A DNA stretch of 64,000 nt. Source: Parabacteroides distasonis. Lineage in GTDB: Bacteria; Bacteroidota; Bacteroidia; Bacteroidales; Tannerellaceae. A program made the translations under genes and the position numbers. Below, one piece after another: positions 52,248 to 60,956 of the stretch (position 1 is its first letter; every line of letters begins with the position of its first letter). The notes under the pieces are model-generated. The model searched no databases. It was not told the DNA's origin and worked only from the letters and a program-made list of their open reading frames with translations. The stretch spans positions 1 to 64,000 of the forward strand of contig JAFBIU010000001.1 of assembly GCA_021531775.1 (NCBI GenBank), given 5' to 3'.

Positions 52248-53164
52248 AATGATAAACTATATGCTGACATGGCTTCGTAAAATATCTGGTCGCGTACCCC
52301 TAATTGGCGACAAGCCAAATGGGCGGCACTCAGATTGATCAAGAAATAACGGTTGGGTATCTGGATGGGAAACTCGCCGTAACGCGTCTGCAAGACGACC
52401 TCTCCATCTCGCTTCACGGCCGGATGCTCCTCGAAGGGAATGGCCGTAATGTCTTGCCGAACCTCCTGTGCCAATTGATAGACAATCGGATCTGCCCCAT
52501 AGTAGATCAGTTTGCCCTCCCGTTCGATCGAGGCCGTAAAATCGCGATAGGTCTCCATGTAGGCCTTGGGCGAGGAGTGATCGGTCTGCTGGGTCCAATT
52601 CAGGTTGGTCAGCACGGCAATGTGCGGACGATAGAAACTCAACCGGATTCGGCTATCTAATGCAGAGGTCACATGTTCATCTCCTTCGATGATCGCGATA
52701 CGCGACTCGTAGCTGGAATGGATCCGGTCCGGCAGAACGGGCACCTGGCTGGTCAAGGCATAATCGAAGGCCAACCGTTGACGTTGCAGGGCACAGGCCA
52801 GCATGGAGATGATGGTCTTCTTGCCTCTACTTCCGGCCACAACGATTCGGGTCTTGGTCCGTGTCCGTTGGAATACAAATTCCGGAATGGATTGGATCAA
52901 AACACCCAGTTCTTTCGCCCGTACTAGTTCGGGGTTGTCTTTGTTGACGTATGTGCCTAATACCACTGCATGAAGATCTTTGTTCAGATGCTCCGGAAAC
53001 CAACCGTTTCCATAACAGACACATCCTGCTTCATGCAGTCTCACTATGATTGCATCCGTCAGTGCTTCACCCGATGCACTCACCTCATAACCCTTTTCCC
53101 GGATGGTCAAGGCCAGGTCAAGCAGGAGTGGTTCATTGACGGAGATGAAATGTACTTTTCGCAT
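52244..53164 (-). CDS. Mur ligase-like protein, short and degenerate
   Basis: The 306-aa protein resembles the N-terminal and central domains of Mpl/MurC-like ligases. It has the opening KVHFISVNEPLLLDLALTIR, GNGWFPEHLNKDLHAVVLG, NPELVRAKELGV, the P-loop position VVAGSRGKKTIISML and IIEGDEHVTSALD. The usual GSHGKTT reads GSRGKKT, the family's WDH-type catalytic word reads WTQQTDHS, and the C-terminal domain (over 100 residues) that binds the incoming amino acid or peptide is absent. The stop overlaps the next start, so the short form looks settled and not like a recent break. It may be a binding or regulatory protein and no longer a ligase. Promoter TACTTTTG at 53188-53181. Confidence 0.7.
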   Translation of the reverse strand: MRKVHFISVNEPLLLDLALTIREKGYEVSASGEALTDAIIVRLHEAGCVCYGNGWFPEHLNKDLHAVVLGTYVNKDNPELVRAKELGVLIQSIPEFVFQRTRTKTRIVVAGSRGKKTIISMLACALQRQRLAFDYALTSQVPVLPDRIHSSYESRIAIIEGDEHVTSALDSRIRLSFYRPHIAVLTNLNWTQQTDHSSPKAYMETYRDFTASIEREGKLIYYGADPIVYQLAQEVRQDITAIPFEEHPAVKRDGEVVLQTRYGEFPIQIPNRYFLINLSAAHLACRQLGVRDQIFYEAMSAYSLSL

Positions 53165-53180
53165 CCTATTTATTTTGTTG

Positions 53181-53188
53181 CAAAAGTA
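53181..53188 (-). promoter_or_regulatory. promoter -7 box for the Mur-like/DUF4924/rfbD/prfC run
   Basis: TACTTTTG read leftward, 17 bases from the start codon at 53164. Confidence 0.5.
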
Positions 53189-53211
53189 CGTTTTTTTCCG
53201 GGAGTTAATCG

Positions 53212-53219
53212 TACATTTG
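53212..53219 (+). promoter_or_regulatory. promoter -7 box for the MBL gene
   Basis: TACATTTG, 19 bases before the chosen ATG at 53238; divergent from the Mur-like promoter. It argues against the longer frame that starts at 53103. Confidence 0.55.
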
Positions 53220-53237
53220 ACGGAAAATGTGAAAGGT

Positions 53238-54065
53238 ATGGAAATAAGACGGATTGATACAGGTTATTTTTATGCAGACGGAGGGGCCATGTTCGGGGCC
53301 GTTCCCAAAAGTGCTTGGATGAGACGCTATCCTTCGGACGAGCGGAATCGGTGTGTGTTGGCCATGCGCTCCTTGGTGGTGCAGCTGGATGATGGTCGTG
53401 TGATGCTGATCGACACAGGTGCCGGCGAGAAGCATTTGCAACAGTTGAGCTACTATGCGTTTTTCAACCAGGTAGATTTGCAACAGGCACTTTCCGCTTT
53501 GGGTATCTCGGCGGATCAGGTGACGGATGTGGTGTTTACCCACCTCCATTTTGATCATTGCGGCTATGCGACCCATCCCGATGGGGCGGGTGGTTACCGT
53601 CTGGCTTTTCCGAAAGCACGTCATTGGGTAAGCCGTCGCCAATGGGAGAACTTTTGTACACCCCATCCTTGGGAGGCAGCCTCCTATTTTCCGGAAGATA
53701 TGCAGGCTGTTGCCGAGACAGGACAGTTGTGTTTGATCGATGCGGACGAATCCTTGGGCGCTGGCGTGACGCTTCGTTTGTATGACGGTCACACCCCGGG
53801 ACAGCTTGTCCCCTACCTGCAGCGAGGAGAGGAGACGTTCGTTTTTGCGGGAGATGTGATCCCGTTGCTGGCCAGTGTCTCACTCGAATGGATCTCGGCC
53901 TATGACGGGCAACCCATGGTCTCGTACGAGGCTAAGCAGACGCTCTTGGAAGAGGCGGCACGCGAGCGTCAACGGCTGATTTTCTGTCATGATGCCTATC
54001 AAGTGGGTGCAACCGTCCGCAAAGTGAAAGATTTCTATGTTAAAGATCAATTAATCGTATTGTAA
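53238..54065 (+). CDS. MBL-fold metallo-hydrolase
   Basis: The start at 53238 (275 aa, MEIRRIDTGYFYADGG) follows a GAAAGG ribosome site and the promoter at 53212; the upstream frame overlaps the divergent gene. The metallo-beta-lactamase motif HLHFDH (102-107), DGHTPGQL and FAGDVIP give the metal ligands. The start resembles the AHL-lactonase/quorum-quenching-like branch, but the true substrate is unknown. It is cytosolic, with no signal peptide. Confidence 0.82.
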   Translation: MEIRRIDTGYFYADGGAMFGAVPKSAWMRRYPSDERNRCVLAMRSLVVQLDDGRVMLIDTGAGEKHLQQLSYYAFFNQVDLQQALSALGISADQVTDVVFTHLHFDHCGYATHPDGAGGYRLAFPKARHWVSRRQWENFCTPHPWEAASYFPEDMQAVAETGQLCLIDADESLGAGVTLRLYDGHTPGQLVPYLQRGEETFVFAGDVIPLLASVSLEWISAYDGQPMVSYEAKQTLLEEAARERQRLIFCHDAYQVGATVRKVKDFYVKDQLIVL

Positions 54066-54080
54066 ATCCGGATGAATCTG

Positions 54081-54088
54081 TATATTTG
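54081..54088 (+). promoter_or_regulatory. promoter -7 box for the small gene at 54124
   Basis: TATATTTG, 35 bases before the ATG at 54124. Confidence 0.5.
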
Positions 54089-54123
54089 GGCACAAAATAG
54101 ATAGACAAAGTAGATTGACTTCA

Positions 54124-54390
54124 ATGGGGAAACCTTTTTTCATATTTTGTTCGTGTCTTTCGCTGATGCTGATAGATACTTCGTGCGGTTTCAGCAGCCG
54201 GAAGTTTGCACTTCGTACACCGGCTGCTCCGAAATGGAACGCACGCCGGTACTGTACACCCATGGATGCATATTCCGTACGGGTACCGGCAGTCCGTTCG
54301 GCATGTTCGTATGCGGACAGACAACCGGTTTACCAAAAAGTGATCGATCGTAGAGCCTCCTCGCTGACTTTCCAGGATTATCTCAAATGA
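54124..54390 (+). CDS. small secreted or lipoprotein of unknown function
   Basis: This 88-aa frame begins with a short charged start and a hydrophobic stretch (MGKPFFIFCSCLSLMLIDTSC), which may be a signal peptide with a weak lipobox at Cys21. The rest is basic and Arg/Ser/Tyr-rich (APKWNARRYCTPMDAYSVRV), ending RASSLTFQDYLK. A promoter box precedes it and it stands alone between two plus-strand genes. I recognise no family. It could be a small envelope protein; chance is possible. Confidence 0.5.
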   Translation: MGKPFFIFCSCLSLMLIDTSCGFSSRKFALRTPAAPKWNARRYCTPMDAYSVRVPAVRSACSYADRQPVYQKVIDRRASSLTFQDYLK

Positions 54391-54427
54391 ACAAATCATT
54401 CAATTCTATCATAAAACCAATCAATTT

Positions 54428-56752
54428 ATGTTTAAACTAACGAATTACGCATGGGCTATGGCTTTATGCGCGGGCATGGTTGCATGTTCCGGTGGAGTGG
54501 TCACACAGGCTGACTACCAAGTGATTCCGTTGCCGCAAGCGGTCAATTTGCAGGGTGGACAGCCCTTTGTTTTGAAACCTTCTGTCCGTGTTTATTATCC
54601 GGCTGACGATGCGCAGATGGCTCAGAATGCCTCATTCCTGTCCGATTATGTCAAGGAACTGACGGGCTATGGTTTGCAGACGGTAGCCGGTGAAGGTACA
54701 GGTATTACGTTGTCGATTGATGCTTCAATCTCCAATCCCGAAGGTTATCGCCTGCAGGTGGATGCGAAGGGGGTACAGATTGCCGGTGCTACACCAGCCG
54801 GAGTTTTCTATGGTATCCAGACGCTTCGTAAATCCATTCCGGCTGACGCACAGGGAACGAGTGTCGAGTTGCCGGCTGTTACCATCGAGGATGCACCTCG
54901 TTTCTCCTATCGTGGTATGATGTTGGATGTCGGTCGCCACTACATCACACCGGATTCGGTCAAGCAATACATCGACATGATTGCCTTGCACAATATGAAC
55001 CGTTTCCATTGGCATTTGAGTGAAGACCAGGGTTGGCGTATCGAGATCAAGCAGTATCCGGAGTTGACAGAAATTGGTTCGAAACGTCGCGAAACCGTCA
55101 TTGGCCATAACAGTGGCGAGTATGACGGAAAGGAGTATGGAGGTTTCTATACGCAGGAACAGGTGAAAGAGATCATTGATTATGCAGCCAAGCGCTATAT
55201 CACGATCATTCCGGAAATCGATATGCCGGGTCATCAGCAGGCCGCTTTGGCCACCTATCCGGAACTGGGATGTACGGGTGGTCCGTATGAAGTACGTCGT
55301 GAATGGGGCATCTCGGACGATGTGATCTGTGCCGGTAACGAGAAGTCCATGCAGTTCCTGGAGAATGTCTTGGGTGAGATCATCGAACTGTTCCCCTCTG
55401 AATACATCCATGTCGGAGGTGACGAATGTCCGAAGATCCGTTGGAAGAACTGTCCGAAGTGTCAGGCCAAGATCAAGGAGTTGGGTATCAAGGGCGATGC
55501 CAAGCACTCAGCCGAAGAGTACCTGCAGAGTTATGTCATCGGCCGGATGGAGAAATTCCTGGAGGATCATGGTCGCCATCTGATCGGTTGGGATGAGATC
55601 CTGGAGGGTGGTTTGGCTCCGCGCGCCACCGTGATGAGCTGGCGTGGTATGGCTGGAGGCGAAGAGGCTGCCAAACAGCATCACAACGTGATCATGACTC
55701 CGAATACATACGTCTATTTCGACTATTACCAATCGACCGATACCGATCAGGAACCCCAGGCCATTGGCGGTTACCTGCCGTTGGAGAAGGTCTATTCGTT
55801 TGAGCCGGTACCCTCTTCTCTTTCAGCCGATGAACGGAAGTACATCATTGGTGCCCAGGCCAACTTGTGGACGGAATACATCCCGACCTTCAAACAGGTC
55901 TCTTACATGGTATTGCCGCGCATGGATGCCTTGGCAGAGGTACAGTGGACCGCTCCCGAAAAGAAGAACTACCAGCAGTTCTTGCCGCGTGTGGTTCGGA
56001 TGACCGAGATGTATGACAAGTTGGGCTATCATTATGCCAAGCATATCTTTGATGTGAATGCCCAGTTGGAACCGGATACCGAGCAGGGAGCCTTGAAGAT
56101 TTCGTTGACGAAATTTGGTGCAGGTGACATCTATTATACAACGGATGGTTCCAATCCGACAGCTTCTTCTTCGAAGTACGAGGCTCCGGTGATGATCCGT
56201 GAGGCTGCCGACTTCAAGGCGGCTGTCATCCGTCCGAACGGAACGACAAGCCGTATCTTTGAGGAACAGGTCGCTTTCAACAAGGCTACCATGAAGCCGA
56301 TTACCTTGAAAGAGGAGCCGAGCCGTGGTTATCAGTTCAATGGGGCACCGGCATTGGCCGATGGTCTGAAGGGTAATGACAACTACAAGACGGGCCGTTG
56401 GTTAGGTTTCCAGGGAAAGGATGTGGATGCTGTGATCGACTTGAAAGAGCCGACCGACTTCAGCAAGGTATCCTTTACGACCAATGTAGTCAAAGGTGAC
56501 TGGATTATGGGTGCTACCGGTGTGACAGTCAAGGTTTCAGAGGATGGCAAGAACTTCAAGGAGGTGGCTAATCAGACCATTCCGGAATTGAAGGCCGAAG
56601 ACAAGGATGGTCTTTACCCGCATGAGGTGACCTTCGATGCACAGAAAGCTCGTTATGTAGAGGTGATTATCCATGGTGGCATGCTGCCGAAGTGGCATGG
56701 TGGAGCTGGTTCTCCGGCTTTCCTGTTTGTGGATGAAATCGGTATAGAATAA
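54428..56752 (+). CDS. beta-N-acetylhexosaminidase lipoprotein, GH20
   Basis: The 774-aa enzyme has a lipoprotein signal (MVACSGG, Cys20), a GH20b domain (about 30-160) and the GH20 barrel with NRFHWHLSEDQGWRIEIKQY, IPEIDMPGHQQA and the catalytic Asp-Glu in HVGGDECPK. Next come a chitobiase-like beta domain (IYYTTDGSNPT, near 575) and a C-terminal F5/8-type discoidin-like domain (VTVKVSEDGKNFKEV). It would cleave terminal beta-GlcNAc/GalNAc at the cell surface or in the periplasm. It is distinct from the nan-operon GH20 in having the two extra C-terminal modules. It has a strong terminator after it. Confidence 0.92.
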   Translation: MFKLTNYAWAMALCAGMVACSGGVVTQADYQVIPLPQAVNLQGGQPFVLKPSVRVYYPADDAQMAQNASFLSDYVKELTGYGLQTVAGEGTGITLSIDASISNPEGYRLQVDAKGVQIAGATPAGVFYGIQTLRKSIPADAQGTSVELPAVTIEDAPRFSYRGMMLDVGRHYITPDSVKQYIDMIALHNMNRFHWHLSEDQGWRIEIKQYPELTEIGSKRRETVIGHNSGEYDGKEYGGFYTQEQVKEIIDYAAKRYITIIPEIDMPGHQQAALATYPELGCTGGPYEVRREWGISDDVICAGNEKSMQFLENVLGEIIELFPSEYIHVGGDECPKIRWKNCPKCQAKIKELGIKGDAKHSAEEYLQSYVIGRMEKFLEDHGRHLIGWDEILEGGLAPRATVMSWRGMAGGEEAAKQHHNVIMTPNTYVYFDYYQSTDTDQEPQAIGGYLPLEKVYSFEPVPSSLSADERKYIIGAQANLWTEYIPTFKQVSYMVLPRMDALAEVQWTAPEKKNYQQFLPRVVRMTEMYDKLGYHYAKHIFDVNAQLEPDTEQGALKISLTKFGAGDIYYTTDGSNPTASSSKYEAPVMIREAADFKAAVIRPNGTTSRIFEEQVAFNKATMKPITLKEEPSRGYQFNGAPALADGLKGNDNYKTGRWLGFQGKDVDAVIDLKEPTDFSKVSFTTNVVKGDWIMGATGVTVKVSEDGKNFKEVANQTIPELKAEDKDGLYPHEVTFDAQKARYVEVIIHGGMLPKWHGGAGSPAFLFVDEIGIE

Positions 56753-56777
56753 AATAGGTCAATTGACTAAACAAAGA

Positions 56778-56820
56778 AATCCGGCCGTTGTCTTCGATGC
56801 AACGGTCGGATTTTCTTTTT
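56778..56820. terminator. terminator between GH20 gene and POT transporter gene
   Basis: AATCCGGCCGTTG pairs with CAACGGTCGGATT (one G-U), then TTTTCTTTTT on the plus strand. It also lies at the 3' end of the convergent transporter gene. Confidence 0.85.
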
Positions 56821-56827
56821 GGGGGGA

Positions 56828-58252
56828 TCAGGCTTTGCTGTTGACCCGATCATAGATGTACAGCATCACCACCGAGGCTACACCGATGGTCAACAGTACC
56901 ATCCACAGGTTAGAGGGACTGTAGGTGTTCCACAAGAGGTTGGTCAGTTCCTGTTGCGTCAATTGCAGTTGGGAAGCGACCTCCTCGAAGTAGGCATTGG
57001 TGGATAGTCCATCGGCTATCTGCAGCCCTTTGTCAGCCACTAACCGTTGGGTCAACACCACCTTGTCCGACATGTTCTGATAGACCACACCCGAAATGAT
57101 ACCGGCCAATACGTTACCGATGAAGACCGGAATGAAGGAGTAACCCATGTAGAGTGCCTTTTTGTCAGCCGGAGCGATGCGTCCGATGTATTCGGTAATC
57201 TTCGGTGAACCGGCCATTTCACCCATCGAGAAGGCGAAGATCGCCCCGATCGTAAAGAGTACATTCTGGGAGAAGAGTGTCAAGGCCATACCGATCGAAC
57301 AAACCAGGAAGCCCGACATCATGGACTTCAACGGCTGCATCCGAAGCACCAAATAGGAGATAAAGACCTGGAAGCAGATGATGAACAGGGCATCACAGTT
57401 GGTGATGAACTCAGCATCCATCACACCCGGAGCCGGACTGTAGTTCTCGCTGAAGAAGGGAGCATATTTCGCGAAGAAATCATACACGCTGCTGGTATCG
57501 ACCCATTGGGAGATGAAGACCGGCAAGGTGAAGAAGAGTTGGTGATACATGGTCCAGAAGCCGGCAATGATCAGCAAGAAGGCCAAAAACTTCAGATCCT
57601 TGAAGATGCTGGCCATGTTGCCGAAGATGGTCCGGAAGGTAGCGGACAGGGGCTCGCTCTGTTTCCGTTCTTCCCGATGGGGCTCCTGATAGAACAGCAA
57701 CAGGATGAAGTTGAGTGAAATGATGGCTGCTGATACGTAAAAGATCAGGTGTGACGAACTACCTTTGAAAAGGAGGGTCACCAATGGTCCGAAGAAGGCA
57801 CCGATGTTGACCATCATGTAGAAGAGTCCGAACCCGATGGAGGCATTGCTGTCATTCGTTGTCTTGGCGACCGTAGCCGAGATGATCGGTTTGAAGAGGG
57901 CTGCACCCAATGCCAAGTAAATATATAATAGGAAGACACCCACAAATGTCGTTGCCTGAGGCAACAGGATGAAGGCCGACGCATAGACCAGAAAGGCGAT
58001 GCAGAGCACCTTCCGGTAGCCGTAACGGTCGGCTATGGCACCGGTCAGCACGGGCAGGAAGTAGAGAATACCGGTTCCTACACCCATCAGGATACCCTTT
58101 TGGCTTTGTGAAAACTCCAATCCTCCGGCATCGGAAGATCCTGTTAAATAGTTGGCGAACAGCATGAAAAATCCATACCAAGCCCATCTCTCAAACAACT
58201 CGATCGCATTGGCGACCCAGAAGGTTCGTGGAAAACTTTTTAGTAAGCTCAT
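56828..58252 (-). CDS. POT-family peptide transporter
   Basis: I use the ATG at 58252 (474 aa, MSLLKSFPRTFWVANAIELF); the frame could extend 12 codons further through the promoter. The protein has about 12-14 membrane segments. POT motifs are ELFERWAWYGF near the start (the E-x-x-E-R type motif), GALFKPIISATVAKT and GFGLFYMMVNIGAFFGP (PTR2 signature). It imports di- or tripeptides with protons, and so fits with the S46 dipeptidyl peptidase elsewhere in the window. Inverted repeats flank its promoter region (58261-58325). Confidence 0.85.
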   Translation of the reverse strand: MSLLKSFPRTFWVANAIELFERWAWYGFFMLFANYLTGSSDAGGLEFSQSQKGILMGVGTGILYFLPVLTGAIADRYGYRKVLCIAFLVYASAFILLPQATTFVGVFLLYIYLALGAALFKPIISATVAKTTNDSNASIGFGLFYMMVNIGAFFGPLVTLLFKGSSSHLIFYVSAAIISLNFILLLFYQEPHREERKQSEPLSATFRTIFGNMASIFKDLKFLAFLLIIAGFWTMYHQLFFTLPVFISQWVDTSSVYDFFAKYAPFFSENYSPAPGVMDAEFITNCDALFIICFQVFISYLVLRMQPLKSMMSGFLVCSIGMALTLFSQNVLFTIGAIFAFSMGEMAGSPKITEYIGRIAPADKKALYMGYSFIPVFIGNVLAGIISGVVYQNMSDKVVLTQRLVADKGLQIADGLSTNAYFEEVASQLQLTQQELTNLLWNTYSPSNLWMVLLTIGVASVVMLYIYDRVNSKA

Positions 58253-58260
58253 CTTTATTA

Positions 58261-58325
58261 TACATTTTGACCGTGTAAATATAGGCATTTATTTACAAAA
58301 TGTCATATCTGCACGGTCAAATGTA
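58261..58325. promoter_or_regulatory. inverted repeat around the POT gene promoter
   Basis: TACATTTTGACCGTG (58261-58275) and CACGGTCAAATGTA (58312-58325) are inverse copies apart from one extra T, with 36 bases between. The placement just upstream of the start codon at 58252 suggests an operator, or a transcript hairpin in the leader. Confidence 0.45.
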
Positions 58326-58354
58326 ATTGATTGAATCAAATTTAGGCGGCTATC

Positions 58355-60832
58355 TTACATTTCTGTTGTTCCTGTATTGTTGTTTTCTCCGCTTTTCATG
58401 TCATCGTTGGTGATGCCTCGACGCACCTTCTTGATGCTCTCTTTGAGTGTACCGAACCGGTAGGAGATGCTGAACCGGAAGTCGCGCGAGTTCATGTAGT
58501 TCTTGGTGACCATGTGGAAGGTCGGGTCTGTTGTGGTGCTCTCCATCTTGAGGGTCTTCCAGAAGGGGTTCTGGAACGAGAGTGAGAGCGTCAACTTTTT
58601 CTGCAGGAAGCTCTTGTTCAGAGAGATGCCTGTGAAATACATGGCTGAATTCTTGCTTTGTAACTGGATACGCGGACTGAAATAGCCTCCATGCAGGTCC
58701 AGCCGGAAATCCATCGGGAAGGTGAATTGGGTACCGGCAAAGATACGTCCGCTGAAGCCGTTATTAGCCATGTTTTGGCTCGGACTCTTCAGATCCACAT
58801 AATCGACACCTCCGTTCATGAAGATGCGTAACAGGGAGACGGGTGTCCAGCTGGCATACAGGAAAGCCCCTGCATTCTGCTTCTTTCCGATATTGCCATA
58901 GGTAGTTTCGGAAATACCTTTGTTGTTGACGAAGGTGTAGCGTTCGATGGAGTTGTTGATGTAGGAGTAGCTGAGGCTCGCATTCAGGTTGAATTTCTGG
59001 TTGAAGAGACTATAGTTCAGGTTGAAGTTGTTGCTCTTCTCCGAGTCCAGGTTCGGATTACCATACGAGATGTTCTGCGGGTCCGTATCGTTGACATAGG
59101 GGTTCAAGAACCAGATGCCCGGACGTTGGATACGCATGTTGTAGCCGATCCGGATCTGCTGGGCCATATTGATCTGATACGAGATGGTTCCGTTGGGCAC
59201 CACATCAAAATAGTGGGTACTGAAGTTCATCTCGGGTGCGTAGGCATAGTGCACATTCAACGAGGTCCCTTCGGCACGCACACCGGTCTTGAAGCCGAAT
59301 TTGTCCAGTTTGATGACATAGCCCAAGTAACCGGAATAAACATGTTGCTTGTGCCGGAAATCACTGTTGGCATCGAACAGCTCCTCCCAACCCTGGATAG
59401 AATCGTTGTAGATCTGTTGCAAGGTGTTACTTCGGCTCTCCCGGAAGATGTATTTCGCACCAATCTCAAAGGTCTGGTCCTTCAAGGTCGGGGTGGTATA
59501 GTCGATCTGTCCCGTATGCTCTTTGGTGGATGCATTGTTGATGTTCTTTTGCGGGTAGAGGTTGGCCAACGGATAGTTGGATTCGTTGAACAGTTCCGTA
59601 TAGTTGTCGTTGTCGTTGGGCGAATTGCTGAACCGGTAGGAGAGGGTCAGCAACTCATCCTTCTTCTGGGTCGAGTGCTGGTAATCGACATTGATGTCGG
59701 TTGATCCGAAGGTCTGGGTCGAACGGCTGTTCCGGTTGTATCGATAATCAGTTGCCCCTTTGGCAGTCAACTGTTCAACCTGGTATTCGATCAGGTTGGT
59801 GCCCTTGCCCCGGAAGAGGTTCGCACCCACACTCAGCAGGTTCAGGGAGTCGATCTCATAACTGGCCTCCAGATAACCGAACTGGAAGGGACCCTTCCGT
59901 TTGCTTCGTCCCGTCTGATTCAAGGTGCTGGCTTCCCGGTTTTCCGTTGCAAAGTTTTCCCGGACCGATGAGGATTCGTTCCAGGGCGAATTCTCGTGGT
60001 TGTAGTTGTAGTTGGCAGTGATACCGAAACTACCGGCTTTGGCCGAAACGTAGGCACCCCCTCCGAAACGTTTCAAGGTGCTGGCTGAGGCACGCAAGGT
60101 TCCGGTATAACCTTGCAACGCATTCTTGGTGGTGATGATGTTGATGATACCACCTACCCCTTCGGCATCATACTTGGCTCCCGGGTCGGTGATCACTTCG
60201 ATGTTCTTGATGGAGCTGGCCGGCATACTTTTCAACACATCGGCCGGATTGTTGCTCAACAGGTTCGAGGGTTTGCCGTTCATGTAGATCTTGAAGTTGG
60301 TCGATCCCTTCAGCTGAATTTCATCATTGCCATCCACGGTCACCATCGGTACCTTGCGAAGCATGTCCAACGTGTTGTTGGTCTGGGCTTCGGGATCATC
60401 CTCCAAGTTATAGGTCAGTTTGTCGATTTCCACTTTGACCAGCGGCTTTTGGGCGGTCACGGTTACTTCGCTCAGTTGCAGGTTGTCGTCGTGCATGTAG
60501 AGTTTACCTAAATTGAACTGGCTTTTCCCAGCCGTCAGTTGGAACCGTTTTTCAGCCGGTGCTTTACCGATGGACTGCATCGAAAGGAGGTAATTGCCGG
60601 CATCGTTCAAGGTCGTTTCAAACATACCGTCGATATCACAAGCCAACAGCTTGATGACCTTGTCCGGATTCGTGACCGTGGCAATACGCAAGGTTGCATA
60701 GGGTACGGACTCGTTGGATAGCGAATCGACGACCTGTCCCTTGATGGTGAAAATACGCTTATTGTCTGTTTGTGCTCCCGCCCAAAGCGTGAAAAGACAG
60801 AGGTACAGCAAGGTGAAAAATCCTACTCTCAT
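58355..60832 (-). CDS. TonB-dependent receptor-like outer-membrane barrel protein (OMP_b-brl_3)
   Basis: The ATG at 60832 (824 aa, MRVGFFTLLYLCLFTLWAGA) gives a good signal peptide; the frame could begin 16 codons earlier. Next comes a carboxypeptidase-like regulatory domain (IKGQVVDSLSNESVPYATLR), then a plug (NNTLDMLRKVPMVTVDGNDE, VLKSMPASSIKNIEVITDPG). The long barrel has many aromatic strands. This is the outer-membrane beta-barrel family 3 type, common in Bacteroidetes and usually lacking a SusD partner. The substrate is unknown. It faces the nitroreductase gene across a 124-base gap. Confidence 0.85.
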   Translation of the reverse strand: MRVGFFTLLYLCLFTLWAGAQTDNKRIFTIKGQVVDSLSNESVPYATLRIATVTNPDKVIKLLACDIDGMFETTLNDAGNYLLSMQSIGKAPAEKRFQLTAGKSQFNLGKLYMHDDNLQLSEVTVTAQKPLVKVEIDKLTYNLEDDPEAQTNNTLDMLRKVPMVTVDGNDEIQLKGSTNFKIYMNGKPSNLLSNNPADVLKSMPASSIKNIEVITDPGAKYDAEGVGGIINIITTKNALQGYTGTLRASASTLKRFGGGAYVSAKAGSFGITANYNYNHENSPWNESSSVRENFATENREASTLNQTGRSKRKGPFQFGYLEASYEIDSLNLLSVGANLFRGKGTNLIEYQVEQLTAKGATDYRYNRNSRSTQTFGSTDINVDYQHSTQKKDELLTLSYRFSNSPNDNDNYTELFNESNYPLANLYPQKNINNASTKEHTGQIDYTTPTLKDQTFEIGAKYIFRESRSNTLQQIYNDSIQGWEELFDANSDFRHKQHVYSGYLGYVIKLDKFGFKTGVRAEGTSLNVHYAYAPEMNFSTHYFDVVPNGTISYQINMAQQIRIGYNMRIQRPGIWFLNPYVNDTDPQNISYGNPNLDSEKSNNFNLNYSLFNQKFNLNASLSYSYINNSIERYTFVNNKGISETTYGNIGKKQNAGAFLYASWTPVSLLRIFMNGGVDYVDLKSPSQNMANNGFSGRIFAGTQFTFPMDFRLDLHGGYFSPRIQLQSKNSAMYFTGISLNKSFLQKKLTLSLSFQNPFWKTLKMESTTTDPTFHMVTKNYMNSRDFRFSISYRFGTLKESIKKVRRGITNDDMKSGENNNTGTTEM

Positions 60833-60920
60833 CTTTAGTTTTAAATTTATTTTAATAAGTAATTGATTGTTCTTATGCACATAGACGCATCCAGGGGCAC
60901 AAAGGTAACAGAAATTCCGC

Positions 60921-60928
60921 TATTTTTG
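60921..60928 (+). promoter_or_regulatory. promoter -7 box for the nitroreductase gene
   Basis: TATTTTTG, 28 bases before the ATG at 60957. Confidence 0.5.
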
Positions 60929-60956
60929 CAGGTGAAACGTTCAAAAATAGGTTTAT

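Noticed and set aside
53103-53237. Longer start for the MBL protein
   Set aside because: It overlaps the divergent gene and its promoter; the ATG at 53238 matches the fold start and has a ribosome site.
58355-60832. Treating the barrel protein as the missing sialic-acid receptor nanO
   Set aside because: It is an OMP_b-brl_3 type without a SusD-like partner and lies 30 kb from the nan genes.
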